64,000 bases of DNA from Vibrio intestinalis (GCF_025195085.2 NZ_JANAVY020000020.1:1-64000), one strand, 5' to 3'. Shown: positions 35,305 through 44,887, counted from the first letter of the stretch. Translations and numbers: made by a program. Notes: generated by a model from the sequence alone, not told the origin.

Positions 35305-35676
35305 TTAAAGAGCTTTATAGATAACTTTGTTACCAGATAGCTGCTCTTTCGCCACTAGGTTTTCTTCTAGTAGCTTTTTAAGTGCGCCAGTCGCCCAAGA
35401 AGCTGCTTTTGCTTCTTCTTGACCAGCGGCTAGGCCGATACCTTTAGGGTTGATACCCTCTGCATTGCTTACAACAATGTCTAGTACTTGTTGCTGTTTA
35501 GGCGTAAGCGCTACGTCAGCTTTCTTAGCTACAACAACTTTCTCCGCAGCTGGTGCTACAGCGACCTTTTTCTCAACTACAGGCTTAGCTTTTTTAGTTG
35601 CTTGGATGTTCGCAACTGTCGCTTTAATGTGCTTTTGCAGTTTCAGCTGCACTTTGCGCTTATGAGCAAGTCTCAT
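35305..35676 (-). CDS. Basic N-terminal tail plus winged-helix-like protein
   Basis: A 123-aa basic protein. Residues 1-30 are strongly positive (MRLAHKRKVQLKLQKHIK), 30-60 are a Lys/Ala/Val-rich linker (KKVAVAPAAEKVVVAKK), and 60-123 look like a winged helix-turn-helix (LTPKQQQVLDIVVSNAEGIN..ASWATGALKKLLEENLVAKE). It resembles a histone-like tail on a MarR-type DNA-binding domain; function unknown. ATG 35676 has GGAG upstream; an ATG five codons earlier does not. Monocistronic. Confidence 0.8.
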   Translation of the reverse strand: MRLAHKRKVQLKLQKHIKATVANIQATKKAKPVVEKKVAVAPAAEKVVVAKKADVALTPKQQQVLDIVVSNAEGINPKGIGLAAGQEEAKAASWATGALKKLLEENLVAKEQLSGNKVIYKAL

Positions 35677-35893
35677 CGAGTGTTTCTCCATTTCACTGCA
35701 TACGGAGCAGTGGTGAAAATTTGAAGCGCGATTTATACCAAAAAATTACCCCCTTTTATAGGGTAACAACGTGATTCTGAGACAAAAACACTCGAACATG
35801 TCGTGTAAGTCTAGAATTTAATCAATAATGCTTATGATCGTTTTTACCTATACTGAATATATAACCATAGGTTTATTTGATTAGGCTGAAATT

Positions 35894-36559
35894 ATGCCCA
35901 CACTGCACCTCATCAACCATCGCTTATTCTCTCACGCAAGGCATTATCGCTGGGCGCTATTTTTCATTGCCGTGTGCTCGGCACTTACCGCTTATTTCGC
36001 GAACGACATTCGCCAACTTTTAGTTGGATTGTTTCTGTTATTGGTGCTTTCGTTTTTCGCCTACTGTTTGATACTTAAAAGTACCGTGCGTTACACCCTC
36101 ACTTCTAGTCATTTTCAACAACACTTCTCAAAAGGCGGTTGGGTAGTTCAGTGGAGCAACATAAGTAAAATTGGCGTTTGCCAATACCAGCAGCAAGGTT
36201 GGTATCAATCACTGCCATGGATCGGTATCAAGCTGAAAGACTACTCGCCTTATTTAGATGGCATTTGCCCTCGAGTTGCGACTGAGATTTTACTCGGCCA
36301 AAGAGCCTTGCTCTACCTCGGCACTCAACAGAAAAATAACGTCGCTAAATTTGAAGATGTGGTGCTTGATTCACACCCTTACACCGATGAGAACGGCAAG
36401 GTTTACACTGGACTACAAGCCATGCTTGCCAATCGAATGAACTACCAACGCAATTACTTTGACTACGACGTGTTTATTTCGACCAGCGATTTAGATAGAC
36501 CAGCAGATGAATTTGTCGGCCTGACCCGTCGATACTTAGCCGCCAATCAAACCAGATAA
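35894..36559 (+). CDS. DUF2982-like membrane protein
   Basis: A 221-aa protein with two adjacent membrane helices (about residues 18-35 and 40-62) and a cytoplasmic domain containing FSKGGWVVQWSNISKIGVC and DVFISTSDLDRPADEF. I recall this pattern from DUF2982 proteins of Vibrio and Shewanella; function unknown. Convergent with gloC across a shared hairpin. Confidence 0.75.
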   Translation: MPTLHLINHRLFSHARHYRWALFFIAVCSALTAYFANDIRQLLVGLFLLLVLSFFAYCLILKSTVRYTLTSSHFQQHFSKGGWVVQWSNISKIGVCQYQQQGWYQSLPWIGIKLKDYSPYLDGICPRVATEILLGQRALLYLGTQQKNNVAKFEDVVLDSHPYTDENGKVYTGLQAMLANRMNYQRNYFDYDVFISTSDLDRPADEFVGLTRRYLAANQTR

Positions 36560-36588
36560 ATAAGATTTATGGATAACACTGAAAAGTA

Positions 36589-36610
36589 AAAGGCCGCGAG
36601 TGCGGCCTTT
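36589..36610. terminator. Shared terminator, DUF2982-like gene and gloC
   Basis: AAAGGCCGC - GAGT - GCGGCCTTT between convergent genes; modest T-runs follow on both strands. Confidence 0.72.
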
Positions 36611-36616
36611 AAATAT

Positions 36617-37273
36617 TTAGTAAAGTGGCATTTCATCAGCCACAAACGGATTAGAAGCGCGCTCTCGACCGAATGTCGACTCAGGGCCATGTCCAGGAAC
36701 AAAGCGAACATCATTACCCAACGGCCAAAGCTTAGTTTTAATTGAATCAATCAGTGTATTGAAATCACCTTTAGGGAAGTCAGTACGACCAATGCTGCCG
36801 TTAAACAGAACATCACCAACAAACGCAAGTTTGGCTTCTTCACAGTAAAGCACAACGTGACCTGGTGTGTGACCCGGTGTGTGGTAAACATCCATAGTGA
36901 CATTACCAAAGGTGACTTTATCCCCTTCATTTAGCCACTGTGTCGGCTCAAACGGAGTCGTTAGAGGAAAACCAAACATTTGGCTTTGACCTTCTAGCCC
37001 TTGCAGCCAAAAGTTATCTTCTTTATGCGGGCCGATAATTGGCTTATTTCCAAGTGCGGCAGCTAGAGGCTCTGTTCCGCCAACATGGTCTAAGTGGCCA
37101 TGAGTTAGAACAAGGCTTTCCACCTCAACACCGAGCTCTTGAATCAACATCGCAAGTTGCTTTTCATCGCCGCCTGGGTCAATCACAATGCCCTTCATGG
37201 TTTCATCACACCATACAATTGAGCAATTTTGAGAAAACGAAGTGACTGGCACCACTTGGTACTTAAGAGACAT
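36617..37273 (-). CDS. gloC: Glyoxalase II-type metallo-hydrolase GloC (YcbL)
   Basis: A 218-aa metallo-beta-lactamase fold enzyme with THGHLDHVGG (HxHxDH), HTPGHTPGH and FVPGHGPES, the metal-binding set of type II glyoxalases. YcbL/GloC hydrolyses S-lactoylglutathione in methylglyoxal detoxification. ATG 37273 follows AAAGGT; longer reading is unlikely. Order ldtD-mepK-gloC is the same as in E. coli, which supports the name. Confidence 0.92.
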   Translation of the reverse strand: MSLKYQVVPVTSFSQNCSIVWCDETMKGIVIDPGGDEKQLAMLIQELGVEVESLVLTHGHLDHVGGTEPLAAALGNKPIIGPHKEDNFWLQGLEGQSQMFGFPLTTPFEPTQWLNEGDKVTFGNVTMDVYHTPGHTPGHVVLYCEEAKLAFVGDVLFNGSIGRTDFPKGDFNTLIDSIKTKLWPLGNDVRFVPGHGPESTFGRERASNPFVADEMPLY

Positions 37274-37348
37274 AACGAAACCTTTCCATATAAAAGTCGA
37301 ATCTGGCAGAACTATGACACGATAGAGATGCAAGCTCAAGAATGGCCA

Positions 37349-37380
37349 TAAAAAACGACGCGGCATTGGCCGCGTCGTTA
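37349..37380 (-). terminator. Terminator of mepK
   Basis: On the reverse strand AACGACGCGG / CCGCGTCGTT with a 6-base loop, then TTTTATGG. Confidence 0.87.
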
Positions 37381-37402
37381 ATCAAATGTTTGAAGGAGAG
37401 AA

Positions 37403-37945
37403 TTAAGACCAGTAGCGAACCGGTCCTGTATCAATATGGATAAAGTTACTGCGAGGATAGTAACCAACGCCACCCGCGCTAATTTCACGGGCAATATTGC
37501 GAACACGTTTTAGAGATACACCTTCTAAACGGAAATCAATGGCTCGACCTAACATGTGATAGCTCTTCTTCGCCACACCGTTTGATTTTGCACGCAGCGC
37601 CTCGTTAGTTGCCGGAGAGCGGTAACCAGAGATGATTTGCACTTCAGAATTAACGCCAAGCTCAGATTGAATAAGAGAGATTTGATCAAAAAGATGCTTA
37701 TCCATTGGGTGCGTTTCCTCACGTCTAAAATCGCGACACAAATGGTCGAGACGAAACAGTTCGCTTCTTAGGTAATCTTGACCATCGTAGTAACGCGTCT
37801 CTAACGCTTCACCAGTATGAATATTATTTAACGCCAGCGAACGAGAAAGATCAGGATAAGATGCCAATGCCACGCTTGGAGCACAACTTGCGACAACTAA
37901 ACCACTTCCTGCCAACTTAACAAAATTTCTACGCGTAACTTGCAC
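37403..37945 (-). CDS. mepK: Murein endopeptidase MepK (YcbK)
   Basis: A 180-aa exported M15-type peptidase. It has a twin-arginine signal (TRRNFVKLAGSG) and the zinc motifs SYHMLGRAIDFR and FIHIDTG, plus IISGYRSPATNEALR. E. coli MepK cuts LD (3-3) and DD crosslinks of peptidoglycan during growth. Start is GTG at 37945 with AAGGTG upstream. It follows ldtD, whose product makes the 3-3 bonds, so the pair builds and opens the same crosslinks. Confidence 0.93.
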   Translation of the reverse strand: MQVTRRNFVKLAGSGLVVASCAPSVALASYPDLSRSLALNNIHTGEALETRYYDGQDYLRSELFRLDHLCRDFRREETHPMDKHLFDQISLIQSELGVNSEVQIISGYRSPATNEALRAKSNGVAKKSYHMLGRAIDFRLEGVSLKRVRNIAREISAGGVGYYPRSNFIHIDTGPVRYWS

Positions 37946-38151
37946 TATAAAACACCTTCACAAATCTGTTTCTACACTGTGTCGTCGAGGACACTACTAT
38001 AACTCTTGTGATAAGTGCAAATGCATAAACCGTGCTAACTATGCGTCTAAATTTTGTCATTAGCGGTTAATTATTGAACTAATTGATAATTTTCCTTAAA
38101 TATTCTTTATGCAAAATTTTGGTCAAGATCATGTTTGCCACTTCCTTGCCG

Positions 38152-39693
38152 CTATAAGCGGTCGAAACTGTACACATCGTCACGATATTGAACAACACCA
38201 CCTTCTGACCATGCGGTCTGATAGATAATATGCACAGGGATGCGGCGGCGTAAAGGAATGGCTTTATTCGGCTCCCCTTCGGCTTTGGCAATACGCTCAG
38301 TATCTAAGCCCTGATTCTCCATTAACAAGGTGGCAAATTTGTCGGCGTGTTTCACACGAATACAGCCAGAGCTAAAGGCTCGGCTCTCTTTGTTAAATAG
38401 AGACTTGCTTGGAGTGTCATGCAAATAGATGGCACGTCGATTCGGCGTATTGAACTTGTACAAGCCAAGTGCATTGTAGTTACCAGACATTTGACGCATT
38501 CGATAAGGGAAGGCTTCAGGGTTTAGGTGTTGCCAATCAATTTCAGCCGGATCAATCACTTCATCCGACCCCCACTTAGGGATAATGTCGATGTTCTTTT
38601 GTTGCAAATAGGCAGAGTCTTGCTTAATTTTTGGAATAATATCCTCCACCATGATTTTCCATGGGATATTCCACGTAGGATTAAGCACAATTGAATCTAA
38701 ATTAGTATTCATCACTGGCGTTTTGCGAGCTTCACGCCCAACCACGACTCTCGATTCGAAAACAGTTTCACCATCATGCCAATAGGTCATTTCAAACCTT
38801 GGCACATTAACTAAGATGATGGTGTCACGTTGCTCTGGCCACATTCGTGCGCGCTCAGCATTCAGCGCTAACGTTGTGTAACGTTGCTTGATAGAGCGAT
38901 TTATCCACTTGACCGTTTTCGGGCCAATCACACCGTCTGGGTTCAAACCATGCATACGTTGAAATGACTTAATCGCCGGCTCTAAGGTCTCGTCGTAGTA
39001 GCCAACAGTACGGTCAACATTGTCTAGATTGATATCGAGTACCGCGAGGCGGGTAAGTAGCGCCTCTCTATTCGGCAGCAAATCCCCTGTGCGGAGCACG
39101 CGTTCATGCTGATGGTAAACTGGCAATGGTTCTCCGTGCAGTTTCACCAAGTGCAGATAAGCTTGAATTAGCGCATGGTAGCCATCACCGTCTGGCGTGT
39201 AAGCATCAATCAAAGCACCTAACTGCTGGCTTTCAACCGATGCTCGTAAAGCTTGGATAGTTTCTTCACTGGCCTCTGGCAACGGTTGCGTGAGCTGCGC
39301 TTCAAAGAACCATTCCATGCCTTTGTGTTTTGCTTGCTCAGCGTAAACCATATACGCCAACATGGTATCGGTCGCTAATAGATCATATTCATACCAACGG
39401 TTGCTTTTGCGCAGATACCTTAAATGGTTCAACTTACGGGAGAACAATGGGCTGAAGTTAGCCGCTTGAATCACTTCAAGCTGAAACTCTAGTTGGCTAC
39501 TTTGCTGTAGGTCGAACCAAACTAAATGTTCGCCATTGTTTTGATAAATGCTTTCAACCACTTCGGTATATTGCATTAATGAAGGGACTTGGCTTTGGTC
39601 ATTGACCCAACCAATCTGCTCAAAATACGACAATGCCCATGACGGCATGGGCATTAGGATGAGCACTAAAAGTACTGCGTTATTCCGTAACAT
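38152..39693 (-). CDS. ldtD: L,D-transpeptidase LdtD (YcbB)
   Basis: A 513-aa periplasmic enzyme with a signal peptide (ending SWALS). A peptidoglycan-binding domain lies near residues 200-265 (AIKSFQRMHGLNPDGVIGPKT) and the YkuD catalytic domain has AIYLHDTPSK..FSSGCIRVKH with Cys444. It makes 3-3 meso-DAP crosslinks in peptidoglycan. It is about 100 residues shorter than E. coli LdtD, mainly before and within the binding domain. ATG 39693 chosen; a GTG four codons upstream is possible. Confidence 0.93.
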   Translation of the reverse strand: MLRNNAVLLVLILMPMPSWALSYFEQIGWVNDQSQVPSLMQYTEVVESIYQNNGEHLVWFDLQQSSQLEFQLEVIQAANFSPLFSRKLNHLRYLRKSNRWYEYDLLATDTMLAYMVYAEQAKHKGMEWFFEAQLTQPLPEASEETIQALRASVESQQLGALIDAYTPDGDGYHALIQAYLHLVKLHGEPLPVYHQHERVLRTGDLLPNREALLTRLAVLDINLDNVDRTVGYYDETLEPAIKSFQRMHGLNPDGVIGPKTVKWINRSIKQRYTTLALNAERARMWPEQRDTIILVNVPRFEMTYWHDGETVFESRVVVGREARKTPVMNTNLDSIVLNPTWNIPWKIMVEDIIPKIKQDSAYLQQKNIDIIPKWGSDEVIDPAEIDWQHLNPEAFPYRMRQMSGNYNALGLYKFNTPNRRAIYLHDTPSKSLFNKESRAFSSGCIRVKHADKFATLLMENQGLDTERIAKAEGEPNKAIPLRRRIPVHIIYQTAWSEGGVVQYRDDVYSFDRL

Positions 39694-39826
39694 CTCAACT
39701 TTCACTTTCCATCAAACTCTCTCTAGAGTATGGCAGATTTTTATAGCAATAGTGTGACTTGTTATTGAGAATGAAATATCAATCACTTACTTTAATGAAA
39801 AACTTAAGTAGCTGATAGATATGTAA

Positions 39827-40906
39827 TTATCCAATGGAAGACCAATGATTGTCCCACTGAATACCTGACTTAATCTCGGTTTTAAACTGTGGTTTTGGCT
39901 GAGTGACAACGTTACCTGCCCCTGAGCTAATTCTAAACGCTTGATCTTGCACAACTACGCCCGATGCGTCAGGCAATGGCGCTAATTCCACCAGCCTGCG
40001 AGTTTGTTTTGACCAAATACCATAGCAACTACCGCGAGGAGAGGTCGCGAGTATCCAATCTGATGTAGCGGCAATACTCGCGATATAGTGATTAAACCTT
40101 GCCCACTGCTCAGGTTCGGCTTCCAGTGATTGCATTTCACCACCTGCCGTATGCATCGCCAATAGCGCTGGGTATTCATCTGGCTCACCGCGATACTGCT
40201 GGCCACAAAGCACTGTTTTGCTGCCGTCATGCGCCAAATGACGAATACTTAAATGGTGATCTGGCAGAGAAACTTGATCAACCAACTCACCATTATGATT
40301 AACGTAACTTAAGCTTGGCTTCATCTCGCTCAAGTTTAGCGGCTCACGACCATTGGTATGCACACCACCAACACCAATAGCCAAAGTGCTATCAGGCATG
40401 ATGATCACCTCATGCGGCCCAAGGCCAAAACCTGTGAACTCAGCAATCTTCTTGTAGCCTTTTTGCACATCATAAACACCGATGATACCTCTGCTCGTAC
40501 CTCGTTCCCCTTCAGTAGCAAACAGCAATGACTGATCGAGTGAGTAGACACCATGACCATAATAGTGGCGCTTGTCTTGGGCTTTATGTAAAGAGACGAT
40601 TTCTCCGGTGTGATAATCAAACACCATAAAGAACTCGCCCGGACGACGAGCAAAGGCGACTGCATGTCTGTGTTTGGTACTTGTCGCTATGCCATGCCCA
40701 CGATCGGGCAATGGTAGTTGTCTAATCGGCTTACCATATTGGTCAGCGACCACCACAGAAAATGCATCTCGGCCTCTAATCGCACAGCCAATCAGCGCTT
40801 CACTCGCTTGATCTGTTGTCGATGCACAACCAAAAGGTAAAAATGGCGTTGCAGAACCAAATAACGCTGCTTTAAGCAGCGTTCTTCTTGTTTGATTAGT
40901 CACCAT
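39827..40906 (-). CDS. DUF1513 exported protein (beta-propeller-like)
   Basis: A 359-aa exported protein. The N terminus has a twin-arginine-like stretch (TRRTLLKAALFG) and PFGC, which could be a lipobox. The rest is a series of short beta repeats (GIATSTKHRHAVAFARR, DSTLAIGVGGVHT) typical of a propeller of the DUF1513 family. These genes are known beside imelysin and DUF1111 genes in iron-related loci; function unknown. Overlaps the upstream imelysin gene by 11 bases. No clear terminator follows. Confidence 0.85.
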   Translation of the reverse strand: MVTNQTRRTLLKAALFGSATPFLPFGCASTTDQASEALIGCAIRGRDAFSVVVADQYGKPIRQLPLPDRGHGIATSTKHRHAVAFARRPGEFFMVFDYHTGEIVSLHKAQDKRHYYGHGVYSLDQSLLFATEGERGTSRGIIGVYDVQKGYKKIAEFTGFGLGPHEVIIMPDSTLAIGVGGVHTNGREPLNLSEMKPSLSYVNHNGELVDQVSLPDHHLSIRHLAHDGSKTVLCGQQYRGEPDEYPALLAMHTAGGEMQSLEAEPEQWARFNHYIASIAATSDWILATSPRGSCYGIWSKQTRRLVELAPLPDASGVVVQDQAFRISSGAGNVVTQPKPQFKTEIKSGIQWDNHWSSIG

Positions 40907-41918
40907 CTGTTGCGTTAAATCCTATTACTACGCCAAGCTCTATCGCCACTTCTTCATGAATAAGGTAATTGAGCTGTTCAAGTTTGTTGTACTGCGCTAA
41001 AACCGTTTGATAGCCCTGTTTGGTCTGAAGTAAATCAAACAGACTCGCTTCGGTTGGCCAAGTTTCTAGGGTGTATTCAAATTGATGAACAATACTGTCG
41101 GCTAACTGTTGCTTGCCTCGTGTACGCAGAAGATTATCTAACCCTTCTCCATTGGCAAGGTACAGAGCCTGCATCGCAGCGATGTTCGCTTTGAGGTTCG
41201 ACATCGACGTTTTTGAACGCCAAGACTCTGCAAAGTAAGGACGTGGTTTACCCACCTTCGCTAATGGCCGACTGAGTTTTTTCATGCTGTAATCAAGCTG
41301 ATTCGATAACAGCGCAATGTATTCCGAATCCCACCCTTTTTGGTCCAGTTCGAGCCAAGGATTCACTTGCCAACTACTCGCAATGGTGTGTGCGTTGTTG
41401 GCTAAGTTCTCACTGATTGCAACAGCGGTATGGCAAGTCGATTGGTTGCTTGCGATATCCGATTGTTTGTCATAAAGCAGCCACTCAATTGAGCCCAAAC
41501 CTTGCACCGTGACACTCTGCTTAGCAATCTCTTGAGCTTGCCACTGCTTATCTTGCTTTATCAATGCAGACATCTTGCGACCAGTGGTATTCTTTTTGTC
41601 CGGCCAAAATTGTACATTCCAACTTTGTGCAAGTGCCGCTTGTGGGCCACGCTCTTGGCCTTGCAACGCCATCCACGACTCCATCGTTGAATGCCAATGC
41701 CTCTGCACTGTTTGAACATCGCTATTGCCTTCGCAAAAATCCGTCATGCTTTGCTCAAGTTGACTGGCTTGCACATCAAACTTTTGTGCGGCGTTAAACT
41801 CAACCAAGTAAACAGATCGACTGACATGAGAGGTGTCGTCAGCAACAACGGTTTGAGATGTGGTTTGGCAACCAGAAAGCACGGCCAGTGCCAATATAGA
41901 TAGTGATTGTAGTTTCAT
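40896..41918 (-). CDS. Imelysin-like lipoprotein
   Basis: A 340-aa predicted lipoprotein (lipobox LSGC, Cys17), helical throughout. It aligns with imelysin proteins, but the signature GxHxxE becomes GLGSIEW, so the His is lost while the Glu stays. Probably periplasmic-facing and part of the iron cluster. The DUF1111 gene ends nine bases upstream, so the two are co-transcribed. Confidence 0.85.
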   Translation of the reverse strand: MKLQSLSILALAVLSGCQTTSQTVVADDTSHVSRSVYLVEFNAAQKFDVQASQLEQSMTDFCEGNSDVQTVQRHWHSTMESWMALQGQERGPQAALAQSWNVQFWPDKKNTTGRKMSALIKQDKQWQAQEIAKQSVTVQGLGSIEWLLYDKQSDIASNQSTCHTAVAISENLANNAHTIASSWQVNPWLELDQKGWDSEYIALLSNQLDYSMKKLSRPLAKVGKPRPYFAESWRSKTSMSNLKANIAAMQALYLANGEGLDNLLRTRGKQQLADSIVHQFEYTLETWPTEASLFDLLQTKQGYQTVLAQYNKLEQLNYLIHEEVAIELGVVIGFNATDGD

Positions 41919-41927
41919 CTCTCATCC

Positions 41928-43355
41928 TTATAACGAATTTAGGAAAGCCACCAAAGCTTCACGTTCTTGCTTATTGAGCTTAAGTACTTTCTGCTTGGCA
42001 GGTTCCGCTTCGCCGCCATGCCAAAGCACGGCTTCCATTACGTTACGAGCTCGGCCGTCATGCAAGAAGAAGGTATGGCCGTTGACTTCTTGAGTATAAC
42101 CAAGCCCCCATAACGGCGGTGTCTTCCACTCTCGCCCAGTAGCCAAATACTCTGGTCGGTTATCCGCTAATCCCTCGCCCATATCATGTAGCAGCAAATC
42201 GGTATATGGGTGAATAAGCTGGTTAGAAATAGCAGGTAAGCCTTCACGATGCCCAGTTTTTACATCGGTTTTATGGCAGCTATCACAGCCGATATTTTTA
42301 AACAGTTGTTGACCAGCAATTACTTGAGGCTGCTTGGTATTACGTCGAATGGGTACGGCTAAGTGCTGAGAGTAAAACTCTACAAAATCTAAGATATTAT
42401 CGCTTACTTCTGGCTTACCACCATGAGGCATATCCTGACAGATGCTTTGTTTATCCGTACAGTTCTCAACAGGGAATAGATTGCTTGTTAAGCCTACATC
42501 ACCATTAAATGCCGCGGCATTTTGCTGCATTAAGGTCGGTTGGCCTGCTTTCCAACCAAAGCGACCAATCGAGAAACCTTTTTTCTCGATATCCCACACT
42601 TTGTTTACTTTGCCTGAAATACCGTCGCCATCGGCATCATTCTCATCTGCCCAGCCAAGCAGTGTCTCTTCAGGAATACTTTCCAACAAACCTAGACCAA
42701 TCATCGGTGGCGCGACACGAGCAGACATCATGGTATCTGGGTGCATCTCACCATAGCCAAGCTGAGTAATGGTTAAATTCGGTTTACGCAAAGTCACTAC
42801 GCTGCCATCAGAGAAAGTCACAGGTACATCACGATAAGTAATATTGATTTTGCCTTCCGGCTTTTTATCTTGCAGGGCGAAATCTTGTAGTTGGTCGCCA
42901 TACGTTGGCTCAGGGATTACACCATCTTTTATGTATGCTTTCTTTTGCTCAGGCGTCATGGCTGGCACACTCAAACGCACCAGCATGGAAACGGCGTGTA
43001 AATCGCCTTCTTGCGGAGGATGGCCTCGACCATCTTTAATATGACAATTTTGACAGCCATTGGTATTGAATAAAGGGCCTAGGCCATCTCTAGCATCAGT
43101 TGACGCCGGAGCTTGTACCCAAGGATTGCGGAAAAAGCTATTGCCAACACTAAAGTCGAGCTGCTTGCTCATTGGTAGGTTTCTAGCAGACAAAGAGAAC
43201 GCGTTCGCCCCCTCTTTCTTGACCGACGTATTGCCGCCTGATTTTACGTCATTGGCAACAACAGGCAGTGAGCATACCCCAGATGTCAGTAATGCTGTCA
43301 GTAATATTGATGAGCGCCTTTTTAAGGCGAAAGAGAAATTCATGTACAACTTCAT
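41928..43355 (-). CDS. Di-heme oxidoreductase, DUF1111 family
   Basis: A 475-aa exported cytochrome-like protein. It has a signal peptide and two heme c motifs, CQNCH (101-105) and CDSCH (about 355), with MauG/peroxidase-like sequence such as FLHDGRARNVMEAVLWHGGEA near the end. DUF1111 proteins are called di-heme (thiol) oxidoreductases; in imelysin loci they are thought to aid iron redox chemistry. A terminator-like hairpin (43425-43452) separates it from the first imelysin gene. Confidence 0.9.
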   Translation of the reverse strand: MKLYMNFSFALKRRSSILLTALLTSGVCSLPVVANDVKSGGNTSVKKEGANAFSLSARNLPMSKQLDFSVGNSFFRNPWVQAPASTDARDGLGPLFNTNGCQNCHIKDGRGHPPQEGDLHAVSMLVRLSVPAMTPEQKKAYIKDGVIPEPTYGDQLQDFALQDKKPEGKINITYRDVPVTFSDGSVVTLRKPNLTITQLGYGEMHPDTMMSARVAPPMIGLGLLESIPEETLLGWADENDADGDGISGKVNKVWDIEKKGFSIGRFGWKAGQPTLMQQNAAAFNGDVGLTSNLFPVENCTDKQSICQDMPHGGKPEVSDNILDFVEFYSQHLAVPIRRNTKQPQVIAGQQLFKNIGCDSCHKTDVKTGHREGLPAISNQLIHPYTDLLLHDMGEGLADNRPEYLATGREWKTPPLWGLGYTQEVNGHTFFLHDGRARNVMEAVLWHGGEAEPAKQKVLKLNKQEREALVAFLNSL

Positions 43356-43424
43356 TCCAGTGATCTCTTAAACATCATCACCCGATGAGTAATTGTTGAT
43401 TATGTGTGGGCGATGGATAACTTA

Positions 43425-43452
43425 AACAAAAAAGGGCTCATAAGAGCCCTTT
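43425..43452 (-). terminator. Terminator or attenuator within the iron cluster
   Basis: On the reverse strand AAAGGGCTC - TTAT - GAGCCCTTT then TTTTGTTT, after the first imelysin gene and before the DUF1111 gene. Could limit downstream expression. Confidence 0.85.
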
Positions 43453-43510
43453 CTATACCTAACCATCTCTATTGATTCGAGATACAGTTAGAGCACTACG
43501 TGAAATCGAA

Positions 43511-44773
43511 TTAAAATTCGTGGTCCGCAGTGTCTGGGTTCAGGCTATCAATGCCGATAACACCAGCGGCGCGCTCGATAGAAGCAGTCTGAGCAACCAG
43601 CGAAACGATAGTCTTGTTCACTAGCGCATTACCTTGTTCATTGCCCGCTGCGATTAGCTGGTCAAAGTACTGGTTGTTTTTCTCCGCTGCGGTAACAAGC
43701 TGACCAACCTGTGCACGAGTGTTGTCAAACTGCTTTTGGATCTCGTCTGCGGCTTTTTGGTCTTTGTTCGCAACTAAATCATAGATGCTTGGGCCTTCAA
43801 GCTTAGTACCATCTACCTTGTTGTACGTACCCGTGTAGATGTTGTAGATACCTTGCTCGTTGTAGTAGTGAGAGTTATGCGTGTTATCAGAGAAACAATC
43901 GTGCTCATCTTCTGTTGAGTTTGCTTCTAGCGCCACTTTCATACGCTCACCAGCTAGCTCACCTAGAGAAAGAGAGCCCATGCCAAATAGCATCTTACGT
44001 AGGCCATTTTCCGCAGAGCCATTTACTAACTCTTGACGGTAGTTACCTTTTTCAGATGCTGACCACTGCTTTTCCATCCACTCTAAGTCTTGGATAAGAA
44101 GATCCGCTGCTGCACGCAGGTATTCGCCACGGCGGTCACAGTTACCGTTAGTACACTCAGCACCTACCACGAAGTCAGTGTAAGCACGCTCACCGGCACC
44201 TGCATTTGTGCCGTTTAAGTCTTGGCCCCAAAGTAGGAACTCAATCGCGTGGTAACCAGAGGCTACGTTTGCTTCAGAGCCACCAACTTCATTAAGATCA
44301 GCAATCAGTTCTGGGGTAATTTTCGCAACATCTAGCTTAGTAGAACCAATCATCAGCTCTTTGTTTGCCACGATGTTTGCTGTTGCGCCCTCGTTACCTA
44401 GTTCATATTGGTAATCTGTTGCTACGTAGTCGATAAGACCTTCATCTAACGGCCATGCGTTAAGTTGGCCTTCCCAATCATCAACGATCACGTTACCAAA
44501 ACGGAAAACTTCAGACTGTTGGTACGGTACACGTGAATCAAGCCATGCTTGCTTTACTTGTTCAAGGTTGGCTGCTGATGGTGCTGCTAGGAAAGATTCG
44601 ATCGATTGATCAAGGGTTTTAGCAGTAGTTAATGCATCAGCGAATACGGCGTGCGCAAGGTCAGCATAGTGTTCTACTACCTGCTCCTTCGTTACATCTG
44701 CTGCAAATACTGTGCTACTTGCTAGTACAAGAGAAGTCGCGATTGAACGCGCTAAGACTGATTTTACCTTCAT
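43511..44773 (-). CDS. Imelysin-family iron-regulated protein (IrpA-like)
   Basis: A 420-aa exported protein: signal peptide ending TVFAA (about residue 25), two helical imelysin repeats, and the intact signature GYHAIEF (173-179: His175, Glu178). Family members are periplasmic or surface proteins induced by iron limitation and thought to bind iron. A Fur-box-like sequence lies 44 bases upstream of the start. First gene of the cluster. Confidence 0.9.
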   Translation of the reverse strand: MKVKSVLARSIATSLVLASSTVFAADVTKEQVVEHYADLAHAVFADALTTAKTLDQSIESFLAAPSAANLEQVKQAWLDSRVPYQQSEVFRFGNVIVDDWEGQLNAWPLDEGLIDYVATDYQYELGNEGATANIVANKELMIGSTKLDVAKITPELIADLNEVGGSEANVASGYHAIEFLLWGQDLNGTNAGAGERAYTDFVVGAECTNGNCDRRGEYLRAAADLLIQDLEWMEKQWSASEKGNYRQELVNGSAENGLRKMLFGMGSLSLGELAGERMKVALEANSTEDEHDCFSDNTHNSHYYNEQGIYNIYTGTYNKVDGTKLEGPSIYDLVANKDQKAADEIQKQFDNTRAQVGQLVTAAEKNNQYFDQLIAAGNEQGNALVNKTIVSLVAQTASIERAAGVIGIDSLNPDTADHEF

Positions 44774-44816
44774 TGAAAAGTCCTTGTTGAGCTATACGTC
44801 ACTTTCTTTTTTGAGT

Positions 44817-44835
44817 GCTAATTATTATCATTTGC
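44817..44835 (-). promoter_or_regulatory. Fur box-like sequence before the iron cluster
   Basis: On the reverse strand GCAAATGATAATAATTAGC matches the 19-bp Fur consensus at 15 of 19 positions by my count. Predicts iron-dependent repression of the imelysin/DUF1111 cluster. Confidence 0.75.
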
Positions 44836-44887
44836 ACCTTCTGAAAGCGATAATACTTATTTACAATTTATTTTCAAGAAGAATACA

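Noticed and set aside
38079..38291. Reverse 70-codon frame past the end of ldtD
   Set aside because: Overlaps ldtD in another frame and runs into AT-rich noncoding DNA; no start signal.
41502..42093. Several forward frames opposite the iron cluster
   Set aside because: They are shadows of the reverse-strand imelysin and DUF1111 genes, which have signal peptides, heme motifs and tight operon spacing.
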